This document shows positions 32,350 to 43,561 of a stretch of 64,000 nucleotides of DNA, in pieces. Made by a program: the position numbers and the translations under genes. The notes beneath the pieces are model-generated. The model searched no databases, was not told the origin of the DNA, and saw only the letters and a program-made list of their open reading frames with translations. This DNA comes from Prorocentrum cordatum (lineage: Eukaryota > Sar > Dinophyceae > Prorocentrales > Prorocentraceae): NCBI GenBank assembly GCA_963575745.1, contig CAUYUJ010013925.1, positions 111,501 through 175,500 on the forward strand. Direction: 5' to 3'. Position 1 is the first letter of the stretch; each line of letters opens with the position of its first letter.

Positions 32350-34271
32350 TCAGAGGCGCGTGGCCTCAACCTGATCGCGCGGCAATGCTGTCATTACCAC
32401 GGAGGCAAGAGCTTCTGCAAACTCCACGGGGTACGCCGACGAACTCTTCTGGCGGGCCCCGTTCTTGACAGTCCCTGGCACCCAGCCTTTCTTAGACCAG
32501 CCGTAAAAATTATCCTGCCCCTTCTGAGCAGTGGCTTTCTTGCCCTTGGAAACCTCGCGGGCAGCGGCTGCTTTCTTGCTACTTGAAACTTTATGGGCAA
32601 GGCGGGTTTTCTTGCCAGAGCTCTTGCGGGGAATGGGCTTACAGAGCTCTTTGTAGTTCGGGCCGAGACGCTGAAAAGTACGCTGCCTGGCTCGCACAAG
32701 CGAGAGAACTTGAGACGGAACAAATGTGCACCATTCCTCAATCGGTTTCACGGTGGCCGCGCCGAAGGCCCCGAGGTTGGTGACGAACCTCCGAGCGTTC
32801 ACCAGGTCAAACGCCTGAATGATCTCCGCGGTGCGGTAGATGGTTGAGTTCAGGGGCTGCTCAACGAACGTCCGCACGGAACGCATGCTGCAGAATGTGA
32901 GCATGACCGACCTGGGTGCATTTCGTTCTTTCCAATCCCTCTTCATCCTCTTTTTCCTCCTCCTCCTCCTCCTCCTCCTGCTTCTCTTCAGCCACAACCT
33001 CTTTCTCCTCCTCATCCTGCTCATCTTCCTCCTCCTCCCTTCTCCTCTTCCTCGTCCTCCTCCTTCTCCCCCTCCCCCTCCTCCTCCTCATCCTCCTCCT
33101 CCTCGTCCTCGTCCTCCTCAGTCACCCGCCCCCCCCCTCCCGCCCTTCCAGCCGCGCTTCCGTCGCTCCTGGGTCAAGGTCTCCCCCCTCTTCAAAGCTC
33201 GATGGCCTCGGGCTGTCTGATCCTCGCGAGAGCTGCTCCACTGGTTGCCTCGGGGAATCCCTGGGGCCCCCTTGGAGCTGGGGGCGCGGGCGGGGGTGGG
33301 GGGGGGGCACCTTAACCCAGGGGCGTCCTCAGTGACCCAGGGCATCCAAGAAGGAGCAGATGGGGAGGAGGAAGAGGAGGAGGATGAGGAGGGGTAATGA
33401 GGAGGAGCAGGAGGAGGGGACGCTGAGAAGGGCGAGGAGGAGGAGGAGGAGGATGAGGAGGAGGAGGAGGAGGAGGAGGAGGAGAGGAACACCAGGAAAT
33501 GGAAGATGAGGGGCGAGGGGGACCCCACAGCAGAAGATCGGAGGTGGTGGCGTGGATCCCTCTCGCTCCAGCGCCATCGCATTGCATTTCCCTCCCCCGC
33601 GCTATCTGGTCCCCCTCTCGTTCGGCTATCTAATCCTGCCCCATCTGCACTGCCGTCATCATCACCCCTTTCGCCCAGCTGGTGTGTGTGTGTTGATTGT
33701 ATTTGCAGGGGGTCCCAGGTTACAAGAAAACGCTGGTCCAGTTCGCTTCCTTGACGTCTGATCTGGCGTCGGTGCCGTAGGGGTCACGGTCGCTGCGCTT
33801 GGTATGCCCGCGAGCCATTGTTATCCAAGTTGAACATTGGGGCCCAAACCACGCCGTGCCTCCAGGACATATAGAGGCCAGGATCCACATCATATACAAG
33901 CAGCCAGTTAGATGAACCACGTTCTGCCACTCATGATCCAGCATGTCGTATGTAAAAACCCGATGGCCTCGAGCACGCACAGCGCGAGCACAGCGTGCCA
34001 CGCCCGAAAATATCTCAGCGAACGCTGTGGTGCGAGGTATAGCGTGCTCAGCGGAAATAGCACTCACGATCTCACCCAGAAATTGCTGCTGGCCATCTAC
34101 GAAACTGGCGGGCCCCCCTCGAGAGACGATCAACTTTGCCGTGGAAACTGCCCAGCTGTATCCCTCTGAACTCGGAGGCGCAGGCTCGGGCCTGCCGCCG
34201 GCCGCCAAGGAAGCGCCAATGAGCTGGATGAGAATTACAACAAACAATCGCCAGCCACAAGTGGGGGCCAT
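32350..34271 (-). CDS. Gene M: methyltransferase-like protein of unknown function (two exons)
   Basis: Exon 1 (34271-33733) starts at an ATG and encodes a hydrophobic N terminus (LFVVILIQLIGASLAAGG) that looks like a signal peptide or anchor. It is followed by AEIFSGVARCARAVRARGH and WFGPQCSTWITMARG. Exon 2 (32911-32350) encodes FVEQPLNSTIYRTAE and FVTNLGAFGAATVKP, a Lys/Ser-rich stretch and an SSAYPVEFAEALASVV end. The FSG segment resembles the SAM-binding motif, and PQC the PC motif, of cytosine-5-type methyltransferases, so a Rossmann-type methyltransferase origin is possible but unproven. The exons join in frame as WT(R)SV, but the donor would be the unusual CG. The total is about 366 residues. 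The ATG overlaps the last exon of gene P by 37 bases. Confidence 0.55.
33340..33500. repeat. GGA tract within gene M intron
   Basis: The intron 32912-33732 holds TCC-rich DNA at 32950-33120 and GGA-rich DNA at 33360-33490, so its two halves are complementary in kind. Confidence 0.8.
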
Positions 34272-35480
34272 GACCCTCTGGCCGCGAAGTCACCCCGCAC
34301 AAGTTTAGACCTCAAATCGATGAGCCTGAAAAGTCTGCGGGGGAAGCTTACACGATGGCAAAATTGGGCTATCGATCGCAACACTGCGTTCAGCGACTCG
34401 TCCAAGAAACAATGGTAATGTTTCGGGGTGCCGTGCGAAGGGATCCTGGGGGCTCTGCGCAAACATCAACACTCTGTATTCTATGTTTTGTCGACTCCAT
34501 GTTTTTCTCTTCCGTCATATCCTCATCCCCCTCCCCCCCATCCTCCTCCTCCTCCTCCTCCTCCTCCTCCTCCTCCTCCCCCTCCTCTCCCTCTCCCTCT
34601 TCCCCCGCCCGCTGCCCTGGGGAGGTCCCGATCGAGAACTTCGATGCGAATCCTGCCATCCGAAGAGGCTGGCGTCATCTTCCGCCCCCCCACCCCCTCG
34701 CTCCTGTGCAGCATGTGAGCAAGTAGATGATGTTTGGGGGTCAGTGCAATACCCGCGGCAACTGTGGAGAGCAAGTGCGTGTCCAAGGCAGTCATGATGT
34801 CGCGCATCGTATGCGGGGGCGGGATGATATCGCTTTCCTTGAGCTTGTTAACAATCGTTTCCAATGAAGCACCACATCCCAGAATTGCATCCCCAAAGAC
34901 GGCCGCGCCACCATATCTGATTAGTTCCGACGTAGCAAACGTAAGTAGAGTGGAAGCTTCTGCCGCTTTGAGGTTCATGTGACCTCCTGGATGAAGACCA
35001 TTCTGGAGCGTTGTTTCTAAGTGTACGGTGGGGGGGGGGGGGCGGAGAGGGTGAAACCTCATGCTTTGCATCGCGTCTGACGCTAGAATCCCACGAGCAT
35101 CCGGATCCTGCCCGGCACAAAACGGAGGCCTGTGAGACACAAGCGAATGGGCAAGACGAGGGAGGGAAAAGGGGGGAAGAAAGACGGCAGGGGCGAGGTA
35201 CAGAGGACGGAAGGAGCCCGAGCGGCGCTCTCGCCCAGCTCCAGCGAGGAGGCGCATTCAGCGTGCCAACGAGTCCCCCGATCGGGACCTCGCGGATTCG
35301 TTCGACCCGCGGCCGTCTCCATGGCGCGCAGGGGCGGGGCTCGTGCATTGGTGCACCAGGAGGAAGAGGGGTAGTGGGAGGAGGGGATCAGGATGTCAGG
35401 GGGGGTGGGGGGGTGGGGGAGAGGGGGGAGGGGAGCGAGGGCGACGACGACGACGGAATGAAGGGGTGGGGCCATGGAGA

Positions 35481-35515
<35 letters not shown>

Positions 35516-37403
35516 CACACGTGCAATGCATGCGAGTGCATCGGAAGACCACGCGTGATCGCATTCGATTCCATGATCTGGGACAAGGCATGATGTGTCA
35601 TCTTGTGCTGCAGAATGCGGTCACCACTGGACGTCACTATACGCGAGCGCACAATTATAGTACCAGGTGCGCGCGTGATCCTCCCGTTCAAGCCTCCTCC
35701 TCACCTCGTCCCCCCCCCCATCCAGGCCCCCTCCATCCTCCGCCCCTTCATCCTCGATCCCTCCGAAAGACTGTCTCAAAAAACAATGTCCTGAAGATTG
35801 CAGCCTTTTCGCTTGCCCATCATCTTGAGGGTAATAGTGTTGACCCTGCGATTCAAGGGGATACTGCGACGATCTTGCCATGCTTCCAGATCTCCCCGAA
35901 GCCAATTGATGCCGTTCTCCAGCACGCTATCCAAGTCGCCCTGCGCCCGCCACGGGTTCGCGAGCAGCACTCGCCAGAGCGCCGCCGAAATGTACCGGAT
36001 GAGGGGCCCCAAAAAAAGCGTGTGGAGAGCGTCCACCGCGAGGGTGCGGTGCGGAGAAGTGCCGAGCTCCTCGGAGAACAATGGGCACCTGTGATTCAGC
36101 GAGTCAATCACCTTGCCGTCCCTATCTCCGCGCCGAGGGCGCCACAGAGTCACCGTGGTTGGCAATCCCACCCTCTCCAGGCCGTAAATGTCAGGAAGCG
36201 CCCTGCTCGGCTCAAGACGGTCGCCTTTGGTCAAGTTCACTCCGTTCACAACGGTATCGTTTCTGATCGCGCGGCCCCCAATCTCTTTCTTGGATTTCTC
36301 GGGGCGCAGGGCCCTGATCAACATATTCCTGACTTCTAGCGTGTCGATGGTGACGTTAACCTCGCACGCCCGACAGGCCTTATCGTAGTCTGCGTGCGTC
36401 TTGAGTAGCCAGTGTGGCCCAGGTCCGACATGCCTGTCATGATCACCTAGCTCCTCTTTCGTGGCGTGGCAGAACTGGCACGGGGAGAACTTGGACGCCC
36501 ACGACGCCAAACCCAACGTGTGGGAGTGCTCACTCCAATCGCCCTTGATGTATAGCAGCACGGTTCGGTACGACAAGGGCGACGCGCTGTCCATCCAATC
36601 CCCCCCGCACCACGGAGACCCATCATATCGGCAAGGGGGGCGTTCGCCCCGCTGCGTGTGGGCCAATTGCCACTGAACTGCTGAAAGAAGAGGTTGGATC
36701 GAACACCAGCCACGGCATCCACAGGTGCAGTAATCGCCAGATTTTAGCGGGGCCAGGAAGTGCCGCTTGCCACTCAAGAGGTTGATCCCCCAAATGCCCA
36801 GGACGGTCTCTGAGCGCCCCGCTGCTTGTGAAATGAATCGGACCCCGTCCACATACACAGCAACGGGCACGGGGTCCGTCACATTGTCTCTCCGTGCTTG
36901 CTGGACAACTGGATGGTCTGTGCACGCTGGCACGTCCAGCACCGTGGATGGTCGCTGGTCCAGCGGCAATTCTAATATGTCCATAGTGGTTGAGTCGCAC
37001 TCGAGTTCGGTCTCCAACGCCTGCCAGAATGCACTCATGGGTACGTCGCAGACTATGCGGTGCTCTCGTTTGCCAAGGTTTAATGGCACAGCAACTGTAA
37101 ACAAGGGGGAACCATCTGGCATCGCAGAGTCCAGGTGTTTTTGAAAGCGTCCTGTGGGTGCATCAGGCGGCGTTGCATACCTAGCAAAGTCTCCGCCCTG
37201 AATGCCCGCAAGACTGGCTAAGTGGCAAATTGAGCATAGGTCCTTGGCACTTAACTTACACGTTGAATACAATGTGAGCAAGTAACGCAAGAGTTCACAT
37301 CCAGCCTCCCGCTGTTGCTGGGCGGCTGGTCTCCACATTCGTGACCACGCTGAGCCAAACAGGCGATTTACGATACAATTCTCATCGCAGTTAAAATCAT
37401 CGC
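34235..37403 (-). CDS. Gene P: large protein, possibly transposase-derived (three visible exons)
   Basis: Exons are 37403-35791, 35107-34704 and 34445-34235 (stop). Both joins keep frame (NLQ|DPDARG and LHR|IPSHG), each with a GA donor and AG acceptor and CAGGA at both ends. The protein is about 740 residues and open at its 5' end. Visible motifs: VAVYVDGVRFIS; a Cys cluster CTCGCRGWC; CQFCHATKEEL with further Cys; VDALHTLFLGPLIRYI; PKHHLLAHM; FLDESLNAVLRSIAQ. The Asp near the start, the CxxC pairs and the late D..H segment recall the Tnp2/Plavaka (KDZ-type) transposase layout, but I cannot assign the family firmly. Upstream exons are expected beyond 37403, where the frame opens after an AG acceptor. 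Confidence 0.6.
35450..35520. repeat. ACG/GAC microsatellite in gene P intron
   Basis: A run of about eleven GAC units inside the 35108-35790 intron. Confidence 0.85.
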
Positions 37404-38847
37404 CTCATCCTAAGATCTTCAACTCATATCATTGCGACCCTCCTCCCCCTTCCCCCCCCCACCTCCTCCTCTCCCTCCTCCTCCTCCCCCCTCCAAAGGC
37501 TGGCGTTCATCCCCCCCCCCCCCTTGCCTCCGTCGCAAATGGCCGAAGGGGAGGCCCCGACCAGATCTGTTTCGAGCACGACTACGGGGCAAGGGTGCCA
37601 TCGCGAGGCCCCATTATGCATGCGGCTAACTGCCACGTGGATACATCCGCCGACCCCCTCCCCTCCCCCCCAAATGACGCGGCAAGTGAGGGGGGCAGGG
37701 GTGGGCGGATGACAAGATGGGGATGGGGCAGAAAGCAGGCGAAGGTTAGGGTTGAATGCGCAGAGAACGATGCACACTCAGGAGTGAGGAAAGGAGACAT
37801 GGGGTTGGGGGGGCAGCTCGACCACGCATCAGTTCTCGAGAGAATGCTCGAAAGGCTCGTCAGCAGTACGTCTGATCGAGCTTGTGACCTGTTTAGCTCT
37901 TCCAAGCCCCTCCGAAGCCAACCTGCCCGTCTTGCTCGAGAGGGGGCGACGAAGGTTCGCGCCAAAAAGAAGATCAACTACGTCAACTCACACATCCACA
38001 GGGGCCATGGGCCACCACGGATCCGAGAAACGCCACGCTCTGTTGCACAGCCAACGCTCGAGCGCCAGGAGATGCAGTCCTTATCCCCCCCCCCCCCCTC
38101 CTCGTTCTCATCCTCCTCCCCCCTCCTCAGAGCTAGGCAGCCGCGGGCGCGAGCTCTGCCTGGGCCAAGAAGGCATGGCGCCCAGCGCAGCTGAGCCGAC
38201 GGGCGACTATCTGGCCTGAGCCAGTGAAAAAGACAGCTCGAGAGACCCTGCGATCACCCATCGCTTCGGGCCGGCTTGCGCGCCCTCCGACCGATCTACA
38301 TATCCGAAACCTATCGTCTACCCACGTCGTCTGGGAACGATTTTCCATCTGACCTGACCTGGTCGCCCAAAATTCTGCCCTGACCCGGTCGCCCCAAATT
38401 CCACCGCAAACTCCAATGCAATGGAATTTGCGATGGAAACCATTTTCCATCGCATTTCGCCTGATACATTCGCTCAAAACCACTGTTTTCCAATGCATTG
38501 GAAAATCCAAATTCCACCGCAAATTCCACCGCAATATTTTCGAGGGTCAGGGGTGTTTTTCCTCAGCGAGCTTTGTTTTTGGGGTGCCCAGGGTCGCAAT
38601 TCTTCAAGGATGGAGGGCACAAGCTCGATGTGGGCCTGCTGCAAAACTCGCCCCACGGATTCAACATCCCACGAGCTGCAACATTCAGAAGTTGCAATTG
38701 AAACCGAGAATTCAAGCCACTGGCGAGAGACAAAATTCTCGGTGAGACCCAGGCTGCTCATCAGCCGATGCATTCATGTGCGAAGCACATGATACCCCAG
38801 TCAGAAGCTAGCAGCTAGCACCTGACTCTGCCCCTGAACGTCAGAAT
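37404..38847. other. Intergenic or intronic stretch between genes X and P
   Basis: No exon could be supported. The stretch has C- and TCC-rich runs (37430-37540, 38080-38120) and, at 38398-38540, several short inverted pairs such as GCGATGGAAA with TTTCCATCGC and a CCAATGCATTGG core. It may hold upstream exons of gene P. Confidence 0.4.
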
Positions 38848-40349
38848 CTACGCCTCCTGCTTAATCTCAGCCTGGTTCATCGCCCTGACCTCGTGGAGGT
38901 TCATTAAAATCTTGCAGGACTGCGCGAGGCCGTCGAGCTTCGGGTTCAGCATCACGAGCTCAGCAATGCCCTTGAGATACTGCGTGCCCAAGACCGACTT
39001 GAGCTTGGGAAACTCCGCCGCCATGATCTTCGGAAGTAGGTCGCTCGAGTTGATGATGGCCATGACGGCCTCCAACTTCGCTTGCGTCGTCGGCGTCTCT
39101 GGGTCGGTCTTGGCCCACGCCCATTCTGCCCGCTTCTCCATGTTTGTCTGCAGGAGGCTGGCGCTGGATGTCAAACTCAAATAGCGCTGGTAACATTTCC
39201 GTGCTGTGATGATGTCGCGCTTCGCCTTATCTTTGGCTTCCTTCGTTTCCATGGCCAAGCGTTCCTGTGCAGCCGACTCCTTTTTTTCCTTGGCCAGCCT
39301 CGACTTCTTCTGAGCAGGCGTCTCGTCGAGGTGCTTGGCAGCGTCGGCGGCTGGCTTCCCCTCGGTGGCGGCTTGGCCTGTGGCAGCGGGCTTGCCCGCG
39401 GTGGCGGCTTGGCCTGTGGCAGCGGCCTTGCCTGTGGTGGCTGCCTCGCCTGGGCCCGCGGCGGCGACCTGGCCCGTGCTGGCGGCCTGGCCCGCGGGCG
39501 GGGGGTCGGAGGGCTGCTTGCTCGTAAGCCTCCTCCTCTTGCCCTCTCCGTCAGCCGCCGCGTCCGCCTCCAGCTCCTCGGGGTTGGCAAAAAAAAAAAA
39601 AATGGTTCCGGATGGGGGTGCGCGATGAGGAGGAGCAGGAATATCATCGAACGTGGGAAGGTGAGGATGGTCGAAAAGAGGATGAGGAGGAGCAGCAGCA
39701 GCAGCAGCATGAGGAGAGAGATGAGGAGAGACACGCCAGGAGGGAGGGGGGCAGGAAGAAGAGGAGGAGGAGGAGGAGGAGGAGGAGGAGATGGGAGAGG
39801 AGGAGGCGGATGGGGACGGCGGGGAGGAGCAAAGGAGGGGAGAGGCGAGGAGCGGGAGGAGAGGGGGGGAGACGGAAGGAAAAGGTTTGGGAGGGGTTGA
39901 GCAGTCCGTGGGTGTGTCCTCAACCTTCTTGTCCAGGACGGCGCGCGGGTTGTTCGACCACTCTTTGTGCAGGGTCCAGGCCGTCGTGAAGGTGTTCGTG
40001 AAACCCTCGGCTGCATCGCGCCCCCTTCCGATCGATCGATTGATCTCGTGATCTTCGAAGCAATCGGAGGAGGAGGAGGACGACGACGAGGAGGAGGGGG
40101 GAGGAAGGAAGAGGTGGGGGAGGAGGAGGTGCAGCAGGAGGAGGAGGAGGAGAGGTAGGACACACCCTGGGGACGTAGACCGAAATCGCGTCGCCTGCCG
40201 TCGCAATCAGCAAAGATCGAGCTTCGATCAACGAGGCAAACCGAGCGGGGCGCGGTCTCCAAGTACAGGCACCGCAAGCATGATGTCATCGGGCAATATA
40301 CGATCCAGGGCGGCCCCATCTGCATGCACTTGCTGAAGTAGCGGCAAGC
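38848..40349 (-). CDS. Gene X: Ala/Thr/Gly-repeat nuclear-type protein (three visible exons)
   Basis: Exons are 40349-40167, 40005-39919 and 39576-38848 (stop). Joins are in frame (RPQ|GFTNT with a GT donor; KKVE|ELEAD with a GA donor). The first exon is Cys-rich (CRYFSKCMQM and SCLRCLYL). The last exon starts with an acidic and basic patch (GEGKRRRLTSK, a possible nuclear signal). It then has an ATGQAA/ATxGKPA degenerate repeat, a Lys/Glu-rich helix (AQKKSRLAKEKKESAAQERL) and a globular C-terminal ~130 residues with EKRAEWAWAKTD and FPKLKSVLGTQYLKGIAELV. That last module is shared with gene Y. The intron 39577-39918 carries a GGA tract. The 5' end is missing, perhaps in or beyond the N gap. 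Function unknown. Confidence 0.6.
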
Positions 40350-40669
40350 CTGGGCTTGGGCCCACTCTTTGGGGCCCCCCCCATCATCCTTAATCTGACT
40401 CGTGCTCCCAGCCTCGCGCCTCTCCCCAGTCCTTCCCTCTCCTCGCCGCCCCTCCAACCTCATTCTCTACGTCCTTCTTCCTCCGAGGCGCATCCTCGAG
40501 ACAGCGCCCCTGGCACCCGAAGTCGGGTCGGCGGTTCGACCAACGGGCTCGTTATTTTCAAGACCCCCAAGGCCTACCATATCCCCCTGCCGATTACACG
40601 TGGTGCCCAAAATCGCGCCAGAAACCAGATGCGCCATTTCTCCAGAAGACGAAGACATGGACGAGGGAG

Positions 40670-40850
40670 GAGAAGGAGGGGGAGGAGGAGGAGGACGGGC
40701 AGGCAAACGAGGAGGAGGAGAGGGAGAAGGAGTCAGGAGGAGGAGGAGGAGGAGGAAGAGGAGGCGGAGGAGGAGGAGGAGGAGGAGGAGGAGGGGGAGG
40801 AGGGGGAGGTGGGGGAGGAGGAGGGAGGCGGAGGAGGAGGAATAATCGAA
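40670..40850. repeat. GGA tract
   Basis: Nearly pure GGA DNA just left of the sequence gap; it is a likely reason for the assembly break. Confidence 0.9.
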
Positions 40851-40906
40851 TCGCGGTCAAATTCGACCCCCCCCCCAAGGAGCTTGAAGCCAGCCCAGCT
40901 TCCCTC

Positions 40907-41006
40907 NNNNNNNNNNNNNNNNNNNNNNNNNNNNNNNNNNNNNNNNNNNNNNNNNNNNNNNNNNNNNNNNNNNNNNNNNNNNNNNNNNNNNNNNNNNNNN
41001 NNNNNN
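40907..41006. other. Assembly gap of exactly 100 N
   Basis: The run of N is 100 bases, a conventional placeholder, so the true distance is unknown. The right flank starts with a ~40-bp direct repeat (TTTGCGCTGCATTTCCGATG at 41017 and 41057). Confidence 0.98.
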
Positions 41007-41215
41007 GGTTTGGGGTTTGCGCTGCATTTCCGATGTTGTTAAGGGTGCGCTTGGGTTTTGCGCTGCATTTCCGATGTTGCCAAGGGGGCGTTCGATGTTT
41101 GCTCGATATGCTAGCAAAGCTCGCGCCGAAATCTCGAAAATATCAAACATGCCGACGCTCTGTCAGCACACAACTGAAAAAAACGTTGCACGCAAGCTCG
41201 ACACGGGGGCGCCTC

Positions 41216-41852
41216 CTAGTCCTTCTTCCTGGCGCTCTGCTGCCTGAACATCATCTTCACCTCGTCGGAGAGATTCTGCACGGGCTTCATGAGCTCCTCG
41301 GCGCGGGCTTTATGCACGAAATGATTGGCTCGGATGTCGATATGTGTACATATGAATATATGTATATGTGTATGGGTATGCATACATCTGGCATTCTATA
41401 CATGACATTTGCTTATGTATGTAAATATGTACTCATAAAGCATACATATAATATATCTATATATAACTACACACATAGCTAAGCACGTGCATATACATAG
41501 CTCATGCGCCACGTGGGGAGGGTGTCAGCGGCAAACCAATGACGAGAGAGAGAGGGCATGGGCATGACGGTCAGGGCCGAATGGGGATCAAGGGCAGGGA
41601 CAAGTTGCGTGGGAGCGGAGTGAGCGACTTTGGAGTTCAACGGAGCGCCGCTAGATGAGGAGGCGCCAACAAACACAGGGGGAGGGCGACGAGAATAAAC
41701 ATGATCGGAGCAATCGCGTCCTTGACCATGTTCGTGATATCCACCTCCACCTGGGCTGGCCCGAGACTCTTCATGAGGTCCTTCAGGTCCTGCGTCAGGG
41801 CCTCGCTGTACAGCTGTTTCGAGTTGACGATGCGCTTCGCCTCCGATCCCAT
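41216..41852 (-). CDS. Gene W: 70-residue Lys/Met-rich protein (two exons)
   Basis: Exon 1 (41852-41721) begins at an ATG: MGSEAKRIVNSKQLYSEAL, then DLKDLMKSLGPAQVEVDITN. Exon 2 (41296-41216) gives ELMKPVQNLSDEVKMMFRQQ and a TAG stop. The join MVK|EL is in frame, with a GA donor, an AG acceptor and AGGA at both ends. The intron holds TATG/TACATA-rich DNA (41340-41470). The protein is helical in appearance with no domain known to me. It could be the C-terminal part of a longer gene whose upstream exons I did not find, since the Met is not preceded by a recognisable signal. Confidence 0.5.
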
Positions 41853-42457
41853 TTTTATGATGCCCGCTCGCGCCCTCCCCCTGTCTCTGCTGTTCACACC
41901 CCTCCTCCAACTTACATTCCTCTTCCACCCATCCCTCCCGATCTCCTCCTCCTCCACCTCACATTCCCCCCATCCACGTATCTCCCCTCCTCCTCCATCC
42001 TCCACTACTCCAATCATCTCCTCCACCTCCGCCCTCCGCTCAAGTTCCCTCCTCTCTTGCCTCCTCATTCCCTCCTCCCTCAGCAGGCATTCATGTGTAG
42101 AATTTGGTTTTCGAAATTCGGTGTTTTTTTGTTTTTTCTGAGCGCACTCAGGCCCCCACTGGGGCCCACGAAATAGGCCCACTCACCCGAGAATAAACAC
42201 ACGTTTCAGAACACGTCGAAAGGGGGCTGGTTCGAGCGACCGGCCATCCCCCCAAACCTCCCGTCACTCCCATCGCCTCTCTCTTTCAACCCCACCCTTT
42301 CTTCTTTCGCGAGCCCCCCCCTGCTTCTGCCAACTTCCTTAGCAGAGATCGCTGCCACTCTTGCAGCGGGAACTGTCAACCCAGCATCCCAGGGCGTGCG
42401 CAGCAGCGTCTATCGCTGCAACCACTGGACTCCAATGGAGTCCCTATGTGCTGGCCC

Positions 42458-43561
42458 TCAGAACATGTCAAACAGGCCAAGGGGGATCTCCGTCGAGTCG
42501 CCACCCTGCTCATGCTTCTTCTCGGTCGGCGGCGCGGTCGCCGCTGTCGGCATCGGATTCGTCGGTTTGACCCCTACCCCAGTCACCGCTGGCACCAATG
42601 GCTGGCTGACCTTGTCGCCCGACACTGGCTCGACCAGCGACTTGGTCTCCGACGGAGACTGCGGCTTGACAGCGGGGTCAGGCTGGGGCTGGTGCTGTGG
42701 CTGCGGATCGGGACTGCCACACCTCGGCTTCTTTGGCGATGGCGTCCTCGAGGTAGGCGCCGCCGCCGCGGGCCTCTTCTTGGCCGCGAGCGCCAACTGG
42801 CCAGCGCTCTTGGCCGCGGGCTTCTTCCCGACCGGTCGCTCGGCTTCCTCCTCCTCCTCGCTCTCCTCGGCCTCATCATCGTCGCCCTCCGCGGGGTCCT
42901 TCTCGGCGCCAGGCTCTTCTTCATCAGCCTCCTCCTCCTCGTCCTCCTCGCCCGCCTTGTCCTTCTCCTCGCGCGCCTTGTCCTTTGCGGGTGCCTTCGT
43001 CTGCTTGGCGCCCTGCGCCGCGGCTGGCCTCCTCATCAGCGCAGCAGCAGCCCTCTCGTCCTTCGCATTCTTGTCGGCGAACTCCTTCTTGGCCACCTCC
43101 ATCTTGTCCTTCTCGGTCTTGCCTTGCACGTGCTGGCTCGTCTGCTCCTTCAGGAAGGCGATCTGACCGTCGCAGTCTTCAATCTCGGCCATCTGCATGA
43201 CCATCTTCGGCCTCTTCGCGTAGGAAACCTCTTCCCAGATGGCGAAGAATTTCTTCCCAAGCCTCGAGTACCTCGCCAGCTGCACCAGCATGCCAGTGCT
43301 CGTGTGCTTAGCCTCCATGAGCTTGTTATCGGAGCTGTCCCTGCCCTTGCCCTTGCCCTTGCCTTTGCCACCGCCTTTGGCCGACGCGTACCAAGTGCGG
43401 AGCTTCGCGAACGTCAGCCCAGGGATCTGCTTCGCGTGCCCGTCCTTCCACTTCACCGTGACCTCGGCGCTGCCATCCATGGACGGGTCGTCTTCGGGCT
43501 TCTCGGCGTAGTCGGGGACCAAGGACGCGGACCCCTCGGCCAAGGACACGCGGTAGACTGC
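42458..43561 (-). CDS. Gene Y last exon, acidic/basic C-terminal region
   Basis: This 367-codon exon begins [20 protein letters not shown] and runs to a TGA after GLFDMF. A short globular part ([19 protein letters not shown] and [12 protein letters not shown]) precedes a GKGKGKGKG linker and a helical, Lys/Glu-rich segment ([17 protein letters not shown]). A long acidic run (about 42845-42960) and a Pro-rich tail with [10 protein letters not shown] follow. The acidic plus basic layout and the possible nuclear signal suggest a nuclear or chromatin-bound protein, but that is inference only. Read alone it would need a GTG start, so it is an internal exon, not a separate gene. Confidence 0.7.
   Translation of the reverse strand, partial: AVYRVSLAEGSASLVPDYAEKPEDDPSMDGSAEVTVKWKDGHAKQIPGLTFAKLRTWYASAKGGGKGKGKGKGRDSSDNKLMEAKHTSTGMLVQLARYSRLGKKFFAIWEEVSYAKRPKMVMQMAEIEDCDGQIAFLKEQTSQHVQGKTEKDKMEVAKKEFADKNAKDERAAAALMRRPAAAQGAKQTKAPAKDKAREEKDKAGEEDEEEEADEEEPGAEKDPAEGDDDEAEESEEEEEAERPVGKKPAAKSAGQLALAAKKRPAAAAPTSRTPSPKKPRCGSPDPQPQHQPQPDPAVKPQSPSETKSLVEPVSGDKVSQPLVPAVTGVGVKPTNPMPTAATAPPTEKKHEQGGDSTEIPLGLFDMF

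Noticed and set aside
35011-36339. Long plus-strand frame of 442 codons
   Set aside because: It lies opposite two exons of gene P and has biased composition. The minus strand gives family-like protein with consistent splice joins.
41340-41470. TATG/ATAC-rich stretch as a promoter
   Set aside because: It lies inside the intron joining the two exons of gene W and is simple repeat.
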